In this document: positions 1 to 9,036 of the stretch, one piece after another | Layout: each line of letters begins with the position of its first letter | How positions within the stretch are numbered: the stretch's first letter is position 1 | Assembly: GCF_050433565.1 (NCBI RefSeq) | Contig: NZ_JBNPWZ010000012.1 | Location: 1-64,000 of the forward strand | Source of the DNA: Ornithinibacillus bavariensis | GTDB lineage: Bacteria > Bacillota > Bacilli > Bacillales > Amphibacillaceae | Direction: 5' to 3' | DNA length: 64,000 nt | The notes under the pieces: generated by a model | The model's input: the letters and a program-made list of their open reading frames with translations, nothing else | Told to the model about the DNA's origin: nothing | Databases searched by the model: none | Translations under genes and position numbers: made by a program

Positions 1-23
1 AAAGGTGTCCTTTTTGTGTGCAT

Positions 24-69
24 AAAAAGAGTGGTATTCACCTGTTTAGGTAAGTACCACTCTTTTTTT
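24..69. terminator. Rho-independent terminator, left edge
   Basis: A 13-bp perfect inverted repeat (AAAAAGAGTGGTA / TACCACTCTTTTT) has an 18-base loop and T runs on both sides, so it can terminate in both directions. It lies just downstream of the minus-strand peroxiredoxin gene and would also close a plus-strand gene entering from outside the window. Confidence 0.85.
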
Positions 70-103
70 ATTTACTGGGGTTTTGTCCCAGCCTCCTTCA
101 CTA

Positions 104-574
104 TCACGATAAATTTTCACGAATATAATCGAGAGCTTCCTGTACATGGCCTTCCACTTTTACTTTTCGATATTCTTTTTGAAGAATTCCATTCTTATCG
201 ATGATAAAGGTAGAGCGTTCAATGCCATAGTACTCCTTACCAAAGTTCTGTTTTAGCTTCCAAACACCGTATGCCTCTGCTACCTCATGTGATTCATCTG
301 CTAATAGCAAAAACGGTAAATCATGTTTGTCCATAAATTTTTGATGGGAATCAATTGGGTCAGGACTAACACCGATAATTACAGCATTAAGTTCACCAAA
401 GCTTACATGGTGATCTCGAAAATCACAAGCTTCCGTTGTGCACCCTGGCGTCATATCTTTTGGATAAAAATATAAAACAACATGTTTTCCTTTGAAGTCT
501 GCCAAGCCAACTTCCTTACCATCTGAACTAGGTAAAGTAAAGGTAGGTGCAGTTTTTCCTATCTCTAGATGCAT
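104..574 (-). CDS. bcp: Thioredoxin-dependent thiol peroxidase (BCP/PrxQ type)
   Basis: This is a one-domain atypical 2-Cys peroxiredoxin of 156 aa that reduces hydrogen peroxide and organic peroxides in the cytoplasm using thioredoxin. The peroxidatic motif PGCTTEACDF lies at about residues 43-52 and contains both the peroxidatic and resolving cysteines of the PrxQ subfamily. The thioredoxin fold starts with the conserved AP.FTLP strand, and the length matches the family. It is the homologue of B. subtilis ygaF, which also lies next to gsaB. The start is preceded by a GGAGGTAA Shine-Dalgarno sequence. Confidence 0.95.
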   Translation of the reverse strand: MHLEIGKTAPTFTLPSSDGKEVGLADFKGKHVVLYFYPKDMTPGCTTEACDFRDHHVSFGELNAVIIGVSPDPIDSHQKFMDKHDLPFLLLADESHEVAEAYGVWKLKQNFGKEYYGIERSTFIIDKNGILQKEYRKVKVEGHVQEALDYIRENLS

Positions 575-632
575 TTTATTACCTCCAACTATCTATTGTA
601 TCTTCACTATAACACTTCAAAAGCTGGAAAAG

Positions 633-1070
633 CTAATCTCTTGTCCGTTCCCCCTTATGCTGTACGATATGGAAAACAAAAGCTGTCGGAAGAATATAGC
701 CGATTAACGCTTCAATCAATGCTAATAAGCGTCCAATCCCAATTGGAGTAATATCGCCATACCCGATAGTTAACATAGTAACCCCACTAAAATAAAAGGA
801 ATGGACCATGGAACCTAATGGGCTCACTTGCCGTAGCTCCCCTCCCTCAACTAGTAAAACACCTTCAAATGAAAGTATAAAATAGATTAAACCAAAGCCA
901 AGAATAACAATAGTATAGGTAATGATTAATGCATAGAAAATTTCAGCTGAAAATCGCTTATCCCTCATACTAATTCCAAGTAGATTTTTTTCACCTGAGA
1001 TGAACTGAGACAAACTTTTTATCATTACAAAACAAACTCCTACTATGAGGAGCCATGGCAGTATATTCAT
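633..1070 (-). CDS. Small two-TM potassium channel family protein
   Basis: This 145-aa membrane protein has an N-terminal helix at about 3-22, two helices at about 45-70 and 115-138, and a pore loop between the last two with the K+ selectivity signature TIGYGD at about 96-101. This matches the Ion_trans_2 pore domain. No cytoplasmic ligand-binding (RCK/TrkA) domain follows, so gating is unknown. It probably forms a tetrameric cation pore in the cytoplasmic membrane. It is divergent from the heme gene to its right and appears to have its own promoter. Confidence 0.85.
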   Translation of the reverse strand: MNILPWLLIVGVCFVMIKSLSQFISGEKNLLGISMRDKRFSAEIFYALIITYTIVILGFGLIYFILSFEGVLLVEGGELRQVSPLGSMVHSFYFSGVTMLTIGYGDITPIGIGRLLALIEALIGYILPTAFVFHIVQHKGERTRD

Positions 1071-1210
1071 ATAATCTCCCTTTACAATCTGCTATTATAT
1101 GTATATGCCGTAAACTAGAAGGGCTTGTCATTTAATTTTCATCTTATTTGCGTTAAAATAGGTAAGTATGAATCATGGTCAATTGACCATTTATATAGGA
1201 GGTTTACATA

Positions 1211-2509
1211 GTGGATTTTACGAAGTCAGAGCTTCTACATGAAGAAGCGCAAAAACATATAGTCGGTGGTGTTAATTCACCTTCACGTGCGTATAAGGCT
1301 GTTGGTGGAGGAGCACCGGTTTACATGGATCGAGCAAAAGGAGCATATTTTTGGGATGTGGACGGTAATAAATATATCGATTATCTTGCAGCATATGGTC
1401 CAATTATTACGGGACATGCTCACCCGCATATTACAGAAGCTATTAAGAATGCAGCAGAAAATGGTGTCCTGTATGGAACACCAACACCTCTGGAAAATAA
1501 ATTTGCTAAAATGCTAAAAAAAGCGATTCCTTCATTGGAAAAGGTACGTTTTACAAACTCTGGAACAGAAGCAGTAATGACAACTATCCGTGTAGCAAGA
1601 GCCTACACTGGGCGTACAAAAGTCATCAAATTTGCTGGTAGCTATCATGGTCACTTTGATGCTGTTCTTGTCCAAGCCGGATCAGGACCGTCCACATTAG
1701 GAACTCCTGACTCTGCTGGTATTCCATTATCTGTAGCACAAGATATGATTACTGTACCATTTAATGACATCGATGCTTATAAAGAAGCTTTAGATAAATG
1801 GGGAGACGATCTTGCTTGTGTACTAGTAGAGCCGATTGTTGGTAACTTCGGTATTGTTGAGCCTAAGGAAGGCTTCCTTCAAGCAGTAAACGACTTAACC
1901 CATGAGGTTGGAGCACTAGTTATTTATGATGAAGTTATTACTGCTTTCCGCTTTACTTATGGAAGCTCTCAGCAAATCTATGGTATTGAACCGGACATGA
2001 CCGCTATGGGTAAAATCATAGGTGGCGGGTTACCAATTGGTGCTTATGGTGGTCGTAAGGATATAATGGAACAGGTTGCTCCACTTGGCCCAGCATATCA
2101 AGCAGGAACAATGGCTGGTAATCCTGCATCCATGTCAGCAGGTATCGCTTGTCTAGAGGTTTTACAACAAGAGGGCGTTTACGAAAGACTAGATGAACTT
2201 GGAGAACGACTTGAAAATGGAATACTTGCAAAAGCAGACAAGTATAATATCGCCATTTCTATTAACCGATTAAAAGGCGCTTTAACTGTTTACTTTGGTA
2301 GCACGAATGAAGTAACTAACTATGCCGAAGCTGAGGCAAGCGATAGTGAAGCCTTTGCGAAGTTCTTTAAGCTAATGCTTAAGCAAGGCATAAATTTAGC
2401 GCCATCCAAATACGAAGCCTGGTTCCTGACTACTGAACATACTGAAGCAGATATAGATGAAACAATTGATGCTGTTGGAAATGCTTTTAAAGAAATGAGT
2501 ACAAATTAA
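1211..2509 (+). CDS. hemL: Glutamate-1-semialdehyde 2,1-aminomutase
   Basis: This PLP enzyme converts glutamate-1-semialdehyde to 5-aminolevulinate, the committed precursor of heme and siroheme. The 432-aa protein is full length. The PLP-binding lysine is in the block TAMGKIIGGG (K268), and NSGTEA and YDEVITAFR are the usual cofactor contacts. Translation starts at GTG, with AGGAGG seven bases upstream. It stands alone, as does gsaB in B. subtilis, where this second aminomutase gene is separate from the hem operon (family knowledge). A strong hairpin follows. Confidence 0.96.
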   Translation: MDFTKSELLHEEAQKHIVGGVNSPSRAYKAVGGGAPVYMDRAKGAYFWDVDGNKYIDYLAAYGPIITGHAHPHITEAIKNAAENGVLYGTPTPLENKFAKMLKKAIPSLEKVRFTNSGTEAVMTTIRVARAYTGRTKVIKFAGSYHGHFDAVLVQAGSGPSTLGTPDSAGIPLSVAQDMITVPFNDIDAYKEALDKWGDDLACVLVEPIVGNFGIVEPKEGFLQAVNDLTHEVGALVIYDEVITAFRFTYGSSQQIYGIEPDMTAMGKIIGGGLPIGAYGGRKDIMEQVAPLGPAYQAGTMAGNPASMSAGIACLEVLQQEGVYERLDELGERLENGILAKADKYNIAISINRLKGALTVYFGSTNEVTNYAEAEASDSEAFAKFFKLMLKQGINLAPSKYEAWFLTTEHTEADIDETIDAVGNAFKEMSTN

Positions 2510-2533
2510 TTTTTATATTCATTAAGGCAAACT

Positions 2534-2574
2534 AAAAATCGCCTACAAATTCTAGTTATTTGTAGGCGATTTTT
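2534..2574. terminator. Bidirectional terminator between hemL and yidC
   Basis: A 17-bp perfect stem (AAAAATCGCCTACAAAT and its complement) has a 7-base loop and T/A runs on both flanks. It lies between the converging ends of hemL and yidC and should serve both. Confidence 0.92.
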
Positions 2575-2577
2575 ATA

Positions 2578-3387
2578 TTACTTTTGCTCAGATTGTTCTA
2601 TCTCACGTTTGTGTGCCAAGTAAATTCTCTTGGAGATTAAGGTTTGAATAATAACGATAATACCTCCAACTGTCCAATATAACGGTAAAGCAGAGAAGGT
2701 GTTTAATGATATTACACCAATCATAATTGGTGACATTAATCCGATTATAGCCATTTGTTTTTTCATTTTTGGATCAAGACCAATTTGTGATACCTTATAT
2801 TGAATAAAATAGACAATCACCGCTATTGCTATCATCAACATATCTCTTTCTCCTAGATTGAACCAAAGAAAGGTATGTGTCGCTATTTCTGGTGTTTGCC
2901 GGATTGCATAATAAAATCCAATTAGAAACGGAAACTGTATAAGTACCGGTAAACAACCACCAAATGATGCTAAAGGATTAAAATTATGCTTTTGATATAG
3001 TTGCATCATTTCTGCTTGCATCTTACGCTGAGACTCAGGATCTTTTTTATCCTTATATTTCTTCTGGATTTCGTCCATTTCTGGCTTAAGTTCTTTCATC
3101 TTATCTTGCATAATCAGATTATTCTTCGTTTGTTTAATCATAAATGGCATGACGACTAATCGAATAGCAATTGTGATTATGATGATGGATAAGCCATAAT
3201 TATCATTAAAAAACTCTGCAATAAATTTAATAAGTGCGGAGAAATTATCAACGAATACTTCATGAAACCAGCCTGATGAATTAGCTGAATTACTACCTGA
3301 GCATCCTGCCAAAAAGACGGTTAATAAGATAAATACTCCGATGATATTTGTTTTCTTAAGGAAAGTGAATACAGACTTTTTTTGCAT
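2578..3387 (-). CDS. yidC: YidC/Oxa1 family membrane protein insertase (lipoprotein form)
   Basis: This insertase folds and inserts membrane proteins, with or without SecYEG. The 269-aa protein has a lipoprotein signal with lipobox LAGC at about residues 26-29, typical of Gram-positive YidC. The conserved core of five helices follows, with the basic coiled region KMKELKPEMDEIQKKY at about 93-108. The GGCLPVLIQFPF block at about 143-154 is diagnostic. It occupies the place of ygaE in the B. subtilis gene order and is probably a second paralogue alongside the spoIIIJ copy near the origin; that copy is outside the window. An AAGGAGG ribosome-binding site precedes it. Confidence 0.93.
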   Translation of the reverse strand: MQKKSVFTFLKKTNIIGVFILLTVFLAGCSGSNSANSSGWFHEVFVDNFSALIKFIAEFFNDNYGLSIIIITIAIRLVVMPFMIKQTKNNLIMQDKMKELKPEMDEIQKKYKDKKDPESQRKMQAEMMQLYQKHNFNPLASFGGCLPVLIQFPFLIGFYYAIRQTPEIATHTFLWFNLGERDMLMIAIAVIVYFIQYKVSQIGLDPKMKKQMAIIGLMSPIMIGVISLNTFSALPLYWTVGGIIVIIQTLISKRIYLAHKREIEQSEQK

Positions 3388-3710
3388 AGTAATCCTCCTT
3401 GTAATGTGAGTCGTAGTAGGTTTGTTGAGGATTTCGTTGCATCTTCTTCTTCATCTGGAAGTTCAATTCTTTTCGTGACTATAGCACGCCAGTTCCGCCT
3501 TGTTATAATTTCATTAGTAGCATTTTGATTTATCTTTAATTGTACTTTACTTCGTTTTATGCCATGTATGTCTATAGATGTATCACGATATAACTGATTT
3601 GCAACGACAGAAATGAATTGAAACGCACATAGAACAGATAACAGCACACTCAAATAAAAATACATCGGTGAAAAATCACTAAAAAGCTCTATTAAAAAGT
3701 CCAAAATCAT
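3321..3710 (-). CDS. Small membrane protein of unknown function, overlapping yidC
   Basis: This 129-aa frame starts behind a strong GGAGGTG ribosome-binding site, so it is probably translated. Residues 16-38 form one transmembrane helix, followed by a soluble, charged segment (RDTSIDIHG..., then an acidic DEEED patch). I do not recognise the family. Its last 22 codons run through the yidC ribosome-binding site and into yidC in another frame. This suggests either translational coupling or that a frameshift has extended a shorter original C-terminus. It is transcribed in the direction of yidC. Confidence 0.5.
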   Translation of the reverse strand: MILDFLIELFSDFSPMYFYLSVLLSVLCAFQFISVVANQLYRDTSIDIHGIKRSKVQLKINQNATNEIITRRNWRAIVTKRIELPDEEEDATKSSTNLLRLTLQGGLLCKKSLYSLSLRKQISSEYLSY

Positions 3711-3800
3711 CTGTATTCACCTCCAATCTCTATCCTTTTCTACGTAACTAATCTTAATTCTGTTTCATCTTCTTTACAAAAGGAAATTTTTTCCTTTATA

Positions 3801-5570
3801 TCAATCGTTTAAATGCTGAACTTGGTATAAATCATAGTAACTTCCCTTTTTCTCCATCAATTCCGAGTGTGATCCTATTTCAGTTATTTTTCCATTTTCA
3901 ATTACTACAATTCTGTCGGCATGAGTTATAGTTGCTAAACGATGTGCAACTATAAATGTTGTTCGATCAGATGCTAATTTTTCAACAGCTTCTTGAATCA
4001 TATGTTCACTCTCTAAATCTAAAGCAGATGTAGCTTCATCAAATATTAATATAGGCGGATTCTTTAAGAATACACGGGCAATAGCAATGCGCTGTTTTTG
4101 ACCACCAGAAAGTTTGACACCTCTCTCACCTACTAGAGTAGCATAGCCCTCGGGCAATTCTTGAATAAAATCATGTGCATTTGCAGCCTTAGCTGCTTGA
4201 ATAACCTCTTCATCTGTTGCATTTGGATTTCCCATCCGTATATTCTCTGCTACTGAATCACTAAATAATATATTATCCTGTAAAACCATTCCAATGTTAT
4301 CGCGAAGTGAACGTGCTACAAAATCACGAAGATCGATTCCATCTATTTTAATCGCACCATCAGTCACATCATAGAGACGTGGGATCAAACTAATTAAAGT
4401 TGATTTCCCACCTCCACTCATACCAACAAAAGCAATTGTTTCTCCCTGTTTAACCCGAAGATTAATCCCTTTAAGAACTTCGGAATCTTCCTCGGCATAT
4501 TTAAACGATACATTTTCAAAATCAATAGCACCATTTAATCGTCCAGCTTTTATAGCATTTGGCTTATCCACTATTTCATACGGCTCATTCATTAATTCAA
4601 AGACACGATCAATTGAAGCAATAGATTGTATGAGAATAGTTGAAGAGTTAATTAATCTTCGCAAAGGACTGTAAACTCTTTCTAGATAACCAACAAAGGC
4701 TACCATGGTACCAAGAGTTAAATTATCTGTAATAACCTGGTAACCTGCAAAAGTTATAACTAATAAAGGTGCCAAATCGGTAATTGTATTCGTGACTGCA
4801 AACGTTTTTGCATTCCAAGTCGTATGTTCTAGTGCCTTGTTTAAAAAGCTCTTGTTTCGAACATTAAATTGCTCTTGCTCATAATCCTCTAATGCAAAGC
4901 TCCTAGTGACAGGTACGCCTTGAACTCGCTCATGCAAATGCCCTTGTACTTCAGCCAGTGCCTGAGAGCGCTGGCGTGTTAACTCTCTTAAGCGACTAAA
5001 GAAAAACTTTATGGAGAAACCGAACAACGGGAATAAAATGATTGCTACAATGGTTAACCAGATATCCATAGTTAGCATGATGCCAATCGCAATTAATATT
5101 GTTATTAAATCTAGCCATACATTCATTAATCCTGTCATCACAAAATTCTTTGTTTGTTCGACATCATTTATTACCCGGGAAATAATTTCGCCAGTTTTTG
5201 TCGATGCATAATAACGAAGACTCAGATTCTGCAAGTGTCCAAAAAGCTTATCTCGTATATCGTAAAGTATCTTATTCCCTACCCATTGGGCAAGATATTG
5301 CCGAATATACTCAATCGGTGGACGTAACACTAGAAAAATAAAGAAGGAACCACCCATTATCCAAAATAAGTGACTTAGTTTTTCATTTGTATTCCAACCA
5401 TTATGTCCGATTATGTCATCAATCACATATTTTAGAATTAAAGGTATCAATAATGGTATTCCAAATTTTAGGATTCCGATTAATATCGTCCAAAGTATTT
5501 TCCATTTATATGGTTTTACAAATTCCATATACTGCTTAATACTGCTCATTTTCATCAACTTTCTCTTCAT
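3801..5570 (-). CDS. ygaD: ABC transporter, fused permease and ATPase (YgaD type)
   Basis: This 589-aa half-transporter has six N-terminal membrane helices (about 20-310) of the ABC exporter fold and a C-terminal nucleotide-binding domain. The NBD carries Walker A GMSGGGKST, signature LSGGQKQRIAIAR, Walker B ILIFDEATSALD and the H-loop VAHRLAT. It should homodimerise to export a hydrophobic or lipid-like substrate; the substrate is unknown. Its place between gsaB and ygaC matches B. subtilis ygaD. The start is uncertain: the first ATG has little ribosome-binding site, and ATGs 5 and 7 codons further in are alternatives. Confidence 0.92.
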   Translation of the reverse strand: MKRKLMKMSSIKQYMEFVKPYKWKILWTILIGILKFGIPLLIPLILKYVIDDIIGHNGWNTNEKLSHLFWIMGGSFFIFLVLRPPIEYIRQYLAQWVGNKILYDIRDKLFGHLQNLSLRYYASTKTGEIISRVINDVEQTKNFVMTGLMNVWLDLITILIAIGIMLTMDIWLTIVAIILFPLFGFSIKFFFSRLRELTRQRSQALAEVQGHLHERVQGVPVTRSFALEDYEQEQFNVRNKSFLNKALEHTTWNAKTFAVTNTITDLAPLLVITFAGYQVITDNLTLGTMVAFVGYLERVYSPLRRLINSSTILIQSIASIDRVFELMNEPYEIVDKPNAIKAGRLNGAIDFENVSFKYAEEDSEVLKGINLRVKQGETIAFVGMSGGGKSTLISLIPRLYDVTDGAIKIDGIDLRDFVARSLRDNIGMVLQDNILFSDSVAENIRMGNPNATDEEVIQAAKAANAHDFIQELPEGYATLVGERGVKLSGGQKQRIAIARVFLKNPPILIFDEATSALDLESEHMIQEAVEKLASDRTTFIVAHRLATITHADRIVVIENGKITEIGSHSELMEKKGSYYDLYQVQHLND

Positions 5571-5590
5571 ATTTAGTAAACAAGCTAAAA

Positions 5591-5626
5591 AAGTAGAAAA
5601 GCCTTGCTACATTTGGTGTAACAAGG
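5591..5626 (-). terminator. Probable terminator after ntdP
   Basis: On the minus strand CCTTG-T-TACA...TGTA-G-CAAGG forms a stem with one internal mismatch, followed by CTTTTCTACTTTTTT. It sits between ygaC and ygaD. Confidence 0.6.
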
Positions 5627-5642
5627 TTACTGGTGATGCAAT

Positions 5643-6173
5643 TTACCAACGATACGTCAAAAATCGTTCATACCATTGATCAATAAAGCCGGGTGAGAAT
5701 GGCCCCTTTCTTTGGTGAACCCAGCGTTGTAAATCATTAATATTATTATAAAGAATACGATCTAGCACTCCAGGATAATTCATTTGATTACGATGCATTT
5801 GATACTCATCTTCATCTAATAAATCAAAGGTCATATCTGGATATACTTTTAAATCTAGGTCATAGTCAATATATTTAATAGCATCATCTTCATAGACAAA
5901 TGGTGAACTTATATTACAGTAATAATGAATTCCATCGTCACGTAGCATTCCAATTATATTAAACCAATGCTTTGAATGAAAATAACAAATAGCCGGCTCT
6001 CTTGTAACCCATGTGCGACCATCACTCTCCAGCACTAAAGTCCTATCATTTGCCCCGATAATAACCTGTTCGGTCCCCTTTAACACAATACTACTTTCCC
6101 ATACACGGTGTAGGTGACCATTATGCTTATAGCTTTGTATTTGTATTTTTGATCCAGCCCTCGGAGCAGTCAT
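5643..6173 (-). CDS. ntdP: Nucleoside tri-/diphosphate phosphatase, DUF402 (YgaC)
   Basis: The 176-aa length equals that of B. subtilis YgaC, and the DUF402 fold is recognisable from the central barrel with YIDYDLDLKVYPD at about 105-117. The DEDEY run at about 124-128 supplies the conserved acidic metal ligands. Characterised relatives hydrolyse nucleoside tri- and diphosphates with divalent metal (family knowledge; the substrate here is inferred). A good AAGGGA ribosome-binding site precedes the ATG. The upstream gene is sspE on the same strand, as in B. subtilis. Confidence 0.88.
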   Translation of the reverse strand: MTAPRAGSKIQIQSYKHNGHLHRVWESSIVLKGTEQVIIGANDRTLVLESDGRTWVTREPAICYFHSKHWFNIIGMLRDDGIHYYCNISSPFVYEDDAIKYIDYDLDLKVYPDMTFDLLDEDEYQMHRNQMNYPGVLDRILYNNINDLQRWVHQRKGPFSPGFIDQWYERFLTYRW

Positions 6174-6413
6174 GATAATCCCTTCCCATCTTACTGATTA
6201 GAAAAACTTGCATTCGCTCATCTCTTAACGAATAGGTTAGTTTTTCTTATGCCGGCGGAAAGTTGCTATACTTTCCTAACTGCCAAACAAGGATGTCCTT
6301 ACCTTTTTTTGTTACTATTATATAGGTAAAGAAATAAAAGATAAAGCCAAAGGGCTTTTACAGGAAAGGTAGTTTTCTTTTCCAAAAAATATCCTGTAGT
6401 ACGTGTTTCAAGC
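6174..6413. other. Intergenic region between ntdP and the sspE terminator
   Basis: No supported gene. It holds short A/T-rich hairpin candidates (AAAGCC/GGCTTT near 6341-6360 and AGGAAA/TTTCC near 6361-6383), but none has a convincing terminator tail. The ntdP promoter should lie here on the minus strand; I could not fix its boxes. Confidence 0.4.
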
Positions 6414-6447
6414 AAAAAGAGCTTCCGGGAGAGTGGAAGCTCTTTTT
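6414..6447. terminator. Terminator after sspE
   Basis: A 13-bp perfect stem AAAAAGAGCTTCC / GGAAGCTCTTTTT with an 8-base loop lies about 20 bases past the sspE stop on the minus strand. Confidence 0.9.
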
Positions 6448-6468
6448 GTAGATTCGAGGGTAGTTAGA

Positions 6469-6633
6469 TTATTTTTTGTTAGCTTGAGATTGTTGATTTT
6501 GCTTTTTAACTTCTTGTACATCTGTTTCAGAAGCAAACTCTGTACCGTATTTTCCTTGTTGTGCTGCTGCGTTCTGCTGTTGTACTTTTTGAACATTAGT
6601 TCCTGAAGCAGATTGGTTAGGATTTTTAGCCAT
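6469..6633 (-). CDS. sspE: Gamma-type small acid-soluble spore protein
   Basis: This 54-aa protein starts MAKNPNQSASGT and is almost entirely Gln, Asn, Ala, Lys and Ser. It includes the GPR protease cleavage pattern TEFASETDVQ at about 31-40. Gamma-type SASPs are made in the forespore as an amino-acid store and are degraded on germination by GPR. B. subtilis SspE has two repeats; this protein is shorter, about one and a half units. It has a strong GGAGGTGAT ribosome-binding site and a terminator. Expression should be forespore-specific (SigG), but I could not place the promoter boxes with confidence. Confidence 0.93.
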   Translation of the reverse strand: MAKNPNQSASGTNVQKVQQQNAAAQQGKYGTEFASETDVQEVKKQNQQSQANKK

Positions 6634-6743
6634 CTATATCACCTCCGCAGTTTTAATTTCTCCAGTTCTCTATTTGTTATCCAAGATAATTTACTTCCAT
6701 ATTTTTTCTTTTTATGAAAACTGTACTTGCGGAGAGGATTATT

Positions 6744-7817
6744 TTAAAGATACTGCATCATTTTTTGATGTGATACCGGAAATGGATAAGAACTTAACTC
6801 TTCTACTGGTACAAAGCACAAACTATGATTAGTCCCATCCTCTACAATTAATTGTGCAGGATGAACCTCAAGTTCCCACGTTATATGGGAAAAGACATGT
6901 TTTAATTGTCCCTGCTTTTTCCCCATTTTAATTCGCAATCCGTATTGGTTATAAAACCATTCCTCAACAGGACTACCGTTTAATTCTTTTACAGGAATCA
7001 TTGGAAATTGCCAAAGATTAGCTAAAAGTCCATCCTTTGAACGTTTTTCAATTGCCACTTCTCCATTTTCATTTCGTATTTGCAAAACATGATAAGAGAT
7101 TGTTTTGTTCTTCTTTGCTTTTGCTTTTACAGGTAGTTGATCTTCGATTCCAAGTGCAAAAGCTTGGCAATGTTCTTGAACAGGACAAAATAGACAGGAG
7201 GGCGATTTTGGCGTGCATACTGTTGCACCTAAGTCCATAATTGCTTGGTTAAATGATGATGGATCTTCATGGGAAATAACTTCATGTATGATTTGTTCAA
7301 AAAGTTTTTTTGTCTTCTGCTGAGCGATATCATCATCTATATTTAAAAGTCGAGAAAAGACACGCATTACATTCCCATCAACTGCTGGCACTGGTTTATT
7401 AAATGCTATGGATAAAATTGCACCTTTTGTGTAAGATCCTATCCCCTTTAATTGTTCTAGGTCCTTAGGATTATCAGGAACTTGTCCATTATATTGCTCC
7501 ACCACCTCACGTACAGCATGCTGTAAATTTCTAGCTCTAGAATAATAACCAAGTCCTTCCCATGCTTTTAATACTTCCTGTTCCTCAGCAGCAGCTAAGT
7601 CATACACTGTCGGAAATTTTTCCAAAAAGTTATGGAAATATGGAATAACTGTATCTACTTTCGTTTGTTGAAGCATAATCTCAGAAACCCAGACTTTGTA
7701 TGGATCCTGGTCTTTCCTCCATGGCAAATCTCGTTTATTAGCTTCATACCAGGACAGTAAATCCTGTTGAAAGCCCAAAATATTAAAATTATGTAACGTT
7801 CTATCTTGAACTGTCAT
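6744..7817 (-). CDS. mutY: Adenine DNA glycosylase (A/G-specific)
   Basis: MutY removes adenine mispaired with 8-oxoguanine. The helix-hairpin-helix motif LKGIGSYTKGAI and the catalytic Asp region VPAVDGNVMRV are present. The four Fe-S cysteines follow in CTPKSPSCLFCPVQEHC (C-X6-C-X2-C-X5-C). The C-terminal third is the NUDIX-like oxoG recognition domain. I chose the ATG at 7817 (MTVQD), which has AAAGGAAG upstream, over an in-frame ATG 19 codons earlier without a ribosome-binding site. The protein is 357 aa. It corresponds to B. subtilis yfhQ and is divergent from yfhP, as there. Confidence 0.95.
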   Translation of the reverse strand: MTVQDRTLHNFNILGFQQDLLSWYEANKRDLPWRKDQDPYKVWVSEIMLQQTKVDTVIPYFHNFLEKFPTVYDLAAAEEQEVLKAWEGLGYYSRARNLQHAVREVVEQYNGQVPDNPKDLEQLKGIGSYTKGAILSIAFNKPVPAVDGNVMRVFSRLLNIDDDIAQQKTKKLFEQIIHEVISHEDPSSFNQAIMDLGATVCTPKSPSCLFCPVQEHCQAFALGIEDQLPVKAKAKKNKTISYHVLQIRNENGEVAIEKRSKDGLLANLWQFPMIPVKELNGSPVEEWFYNQYGLRIKMGKKQGQLKHVFSHITWELEVHPAQLIVEDGTNHSLCFVPVEELSSYPFPVSHQKMMQYL

Positions 7818-7998
7818 ATTAACACTTCCTTTATGGTACACTAAAGAAACACTACCAATACTTTGTTCATACATTTTTTTAAGTGAATCTTTTCAGATTT
7901 AATGTTGTAGAGAAAATTAAAACCTCATATTGCTATAAAAACGATTCATATAAAACAGACTATATCACATTTTAATTGTACAAGGAGGAATCTGCTTC

Positions 7999-8985
7999 AT
8001 GGATACTGGAACCCACATTGTTATGGGGGTTGCATTGGCAGGCCTATCCACACTTGATCCTGTCGTCAGCAATGATCCTGTACTATTTCACGCTATATTT
8101 GCCGGCACAATTCTTGGTTCACATGCACCAGATTTTGATACGGTGTTAAAATTACGTAATAACGCTACCTATATAAGACACCATCGAGGTGTAACGCATT
8201 CTGTTCCTGCTGTTATCTTCTGGGGGGTTCTTATTGCAAGTATAATTCATCTATTTGTACCACAAATCAATTTCTTTCATTTATGGCTGTGGACTGCTTT
8301 AGCAGTTGTTATCCATGTCTTTGTTGATATTTTTAATGCGTATGGAACGCAGGCATATCGCCCATTTACAAATCGATGGATTGCCCATGGCTTTATAAAC
8401 ACCTTTGATCCATATATTTTCACCTTGCATTTAGCAGGTATAGTTGCTTGGATTATAGGTGCAAATCCCGGGTACACTTGGCTCATCGTATACGCAGTGA
8501 TTGTATTATATTACCTCAAACGGTATATGGATAAAAAAGAAATTGTAAGAACGATACGAACATATTTTCCAAATACAATAGAAGTTGCAACTTCGCCGAC
8601 GGTTAAGCAAAACTATTGGCGAATAGCCATTACAACATCAACTCATTTTTATGTTGGAACAGTGGAGAATGGTCACATTGAAATTATTGACGAGTTCGAA
8701 AAGATTCCATTACCAGATTGGCCGATTATCAATATAGCGAAACAAGACAAAAACATTTCAGCATTTTTATCCTTTTCCCCGGTGTATCGTTGGGAAGTAA
8801 GTGAATTTAATGATTACACAGAGGTACGCTTTATTGATTTACGTTACCGGTCCAAGTCATACTATCCTTTTGTGGCGGTTGTAAAAATAAACCAGGATTT
8901 AGAAATAATTAGTTCCTATACTGGCTGGATTTTCTCTGAACACAAGCTACAGAACAAACTATATGTTGGAGATAGTCCTATTTAA
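7999..8985 (+). CDS. yfhP: YfhP-type membrane-bound metal-dependent hydrolase
   Basis: This 328-aa protein belongs to the YdjM/YfhP family. The N-terminal half has 4-5 membrane helices and the conserved histidine motifs DTGTHIVMG, SHAPDFDT and RHHRGVTHS, which form the likely metal site in the membrane interface. The C-terminal 140 residues are soluble. The biochemical substrate is unknown in the family. It lies divergently from mutY and convergently with yfhH, matching B. subtilis. A good AGGAGG ribosome-binding site precedes the ATG. Confidence 0.88.
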   Translation: MDTGTHIVMGVALAGLSTLDPVVSNDPVLFHAIFAGTILGSHAPDFDTVLKLRNNATYIRHHRGVTHSVPAVIFWGVLIASIIHLFVPQINFFHLWLWTALAVVIHVFVDIFNAYGTQAYRPFTNRWIAHGFINTFDPYIFTLHLAGIVAWIIGANPGYTWLIVYAVIVLYYLKRYMDKKEIVRTIRTYFPNTIEVATSPTVKQNYWRIAITTSTHFYVGTVENGHIEIIDEFEKIPLPDWPIINIAKQDKNISAFLSFSPVYRWEVSEFNDYTEVRFIDLRYRSKSYYPFVAVVKINQDLEIISSYTGWIFSEHKLQNKLYVGDSPI

Positions 8986-8998
8986 GCTTTATTAGAAA

Positions 8999-9029
8999 AG
9001 AGGTGCTAATCTTATCGATTAGTACCTCT
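8999..9029. terminator. Bidirectional terminator yfhP/yfhH
   Basis: A 13-bp stem AGAGGTGCTAATC / GATTAGTACCTCT with one G-T pair and a 5-base loop lies between two converging genes. Confidence 0.8.
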
Positions 9030-9036
9030 AATCTTA

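Noticed and set aside
2016..2231. Antisense open frame inside hemL
   Set aside because: It lies wholly within a highly conserved gene, has low-complexity composition and no ribosome-binding site; it is a shadow frame.
7818..7874. Longer N-terminus for MutY
   Set aside because: The upstream ATG has no ribosome-binding site, while AAAGGAAG stands before the internal ATG at 7817.
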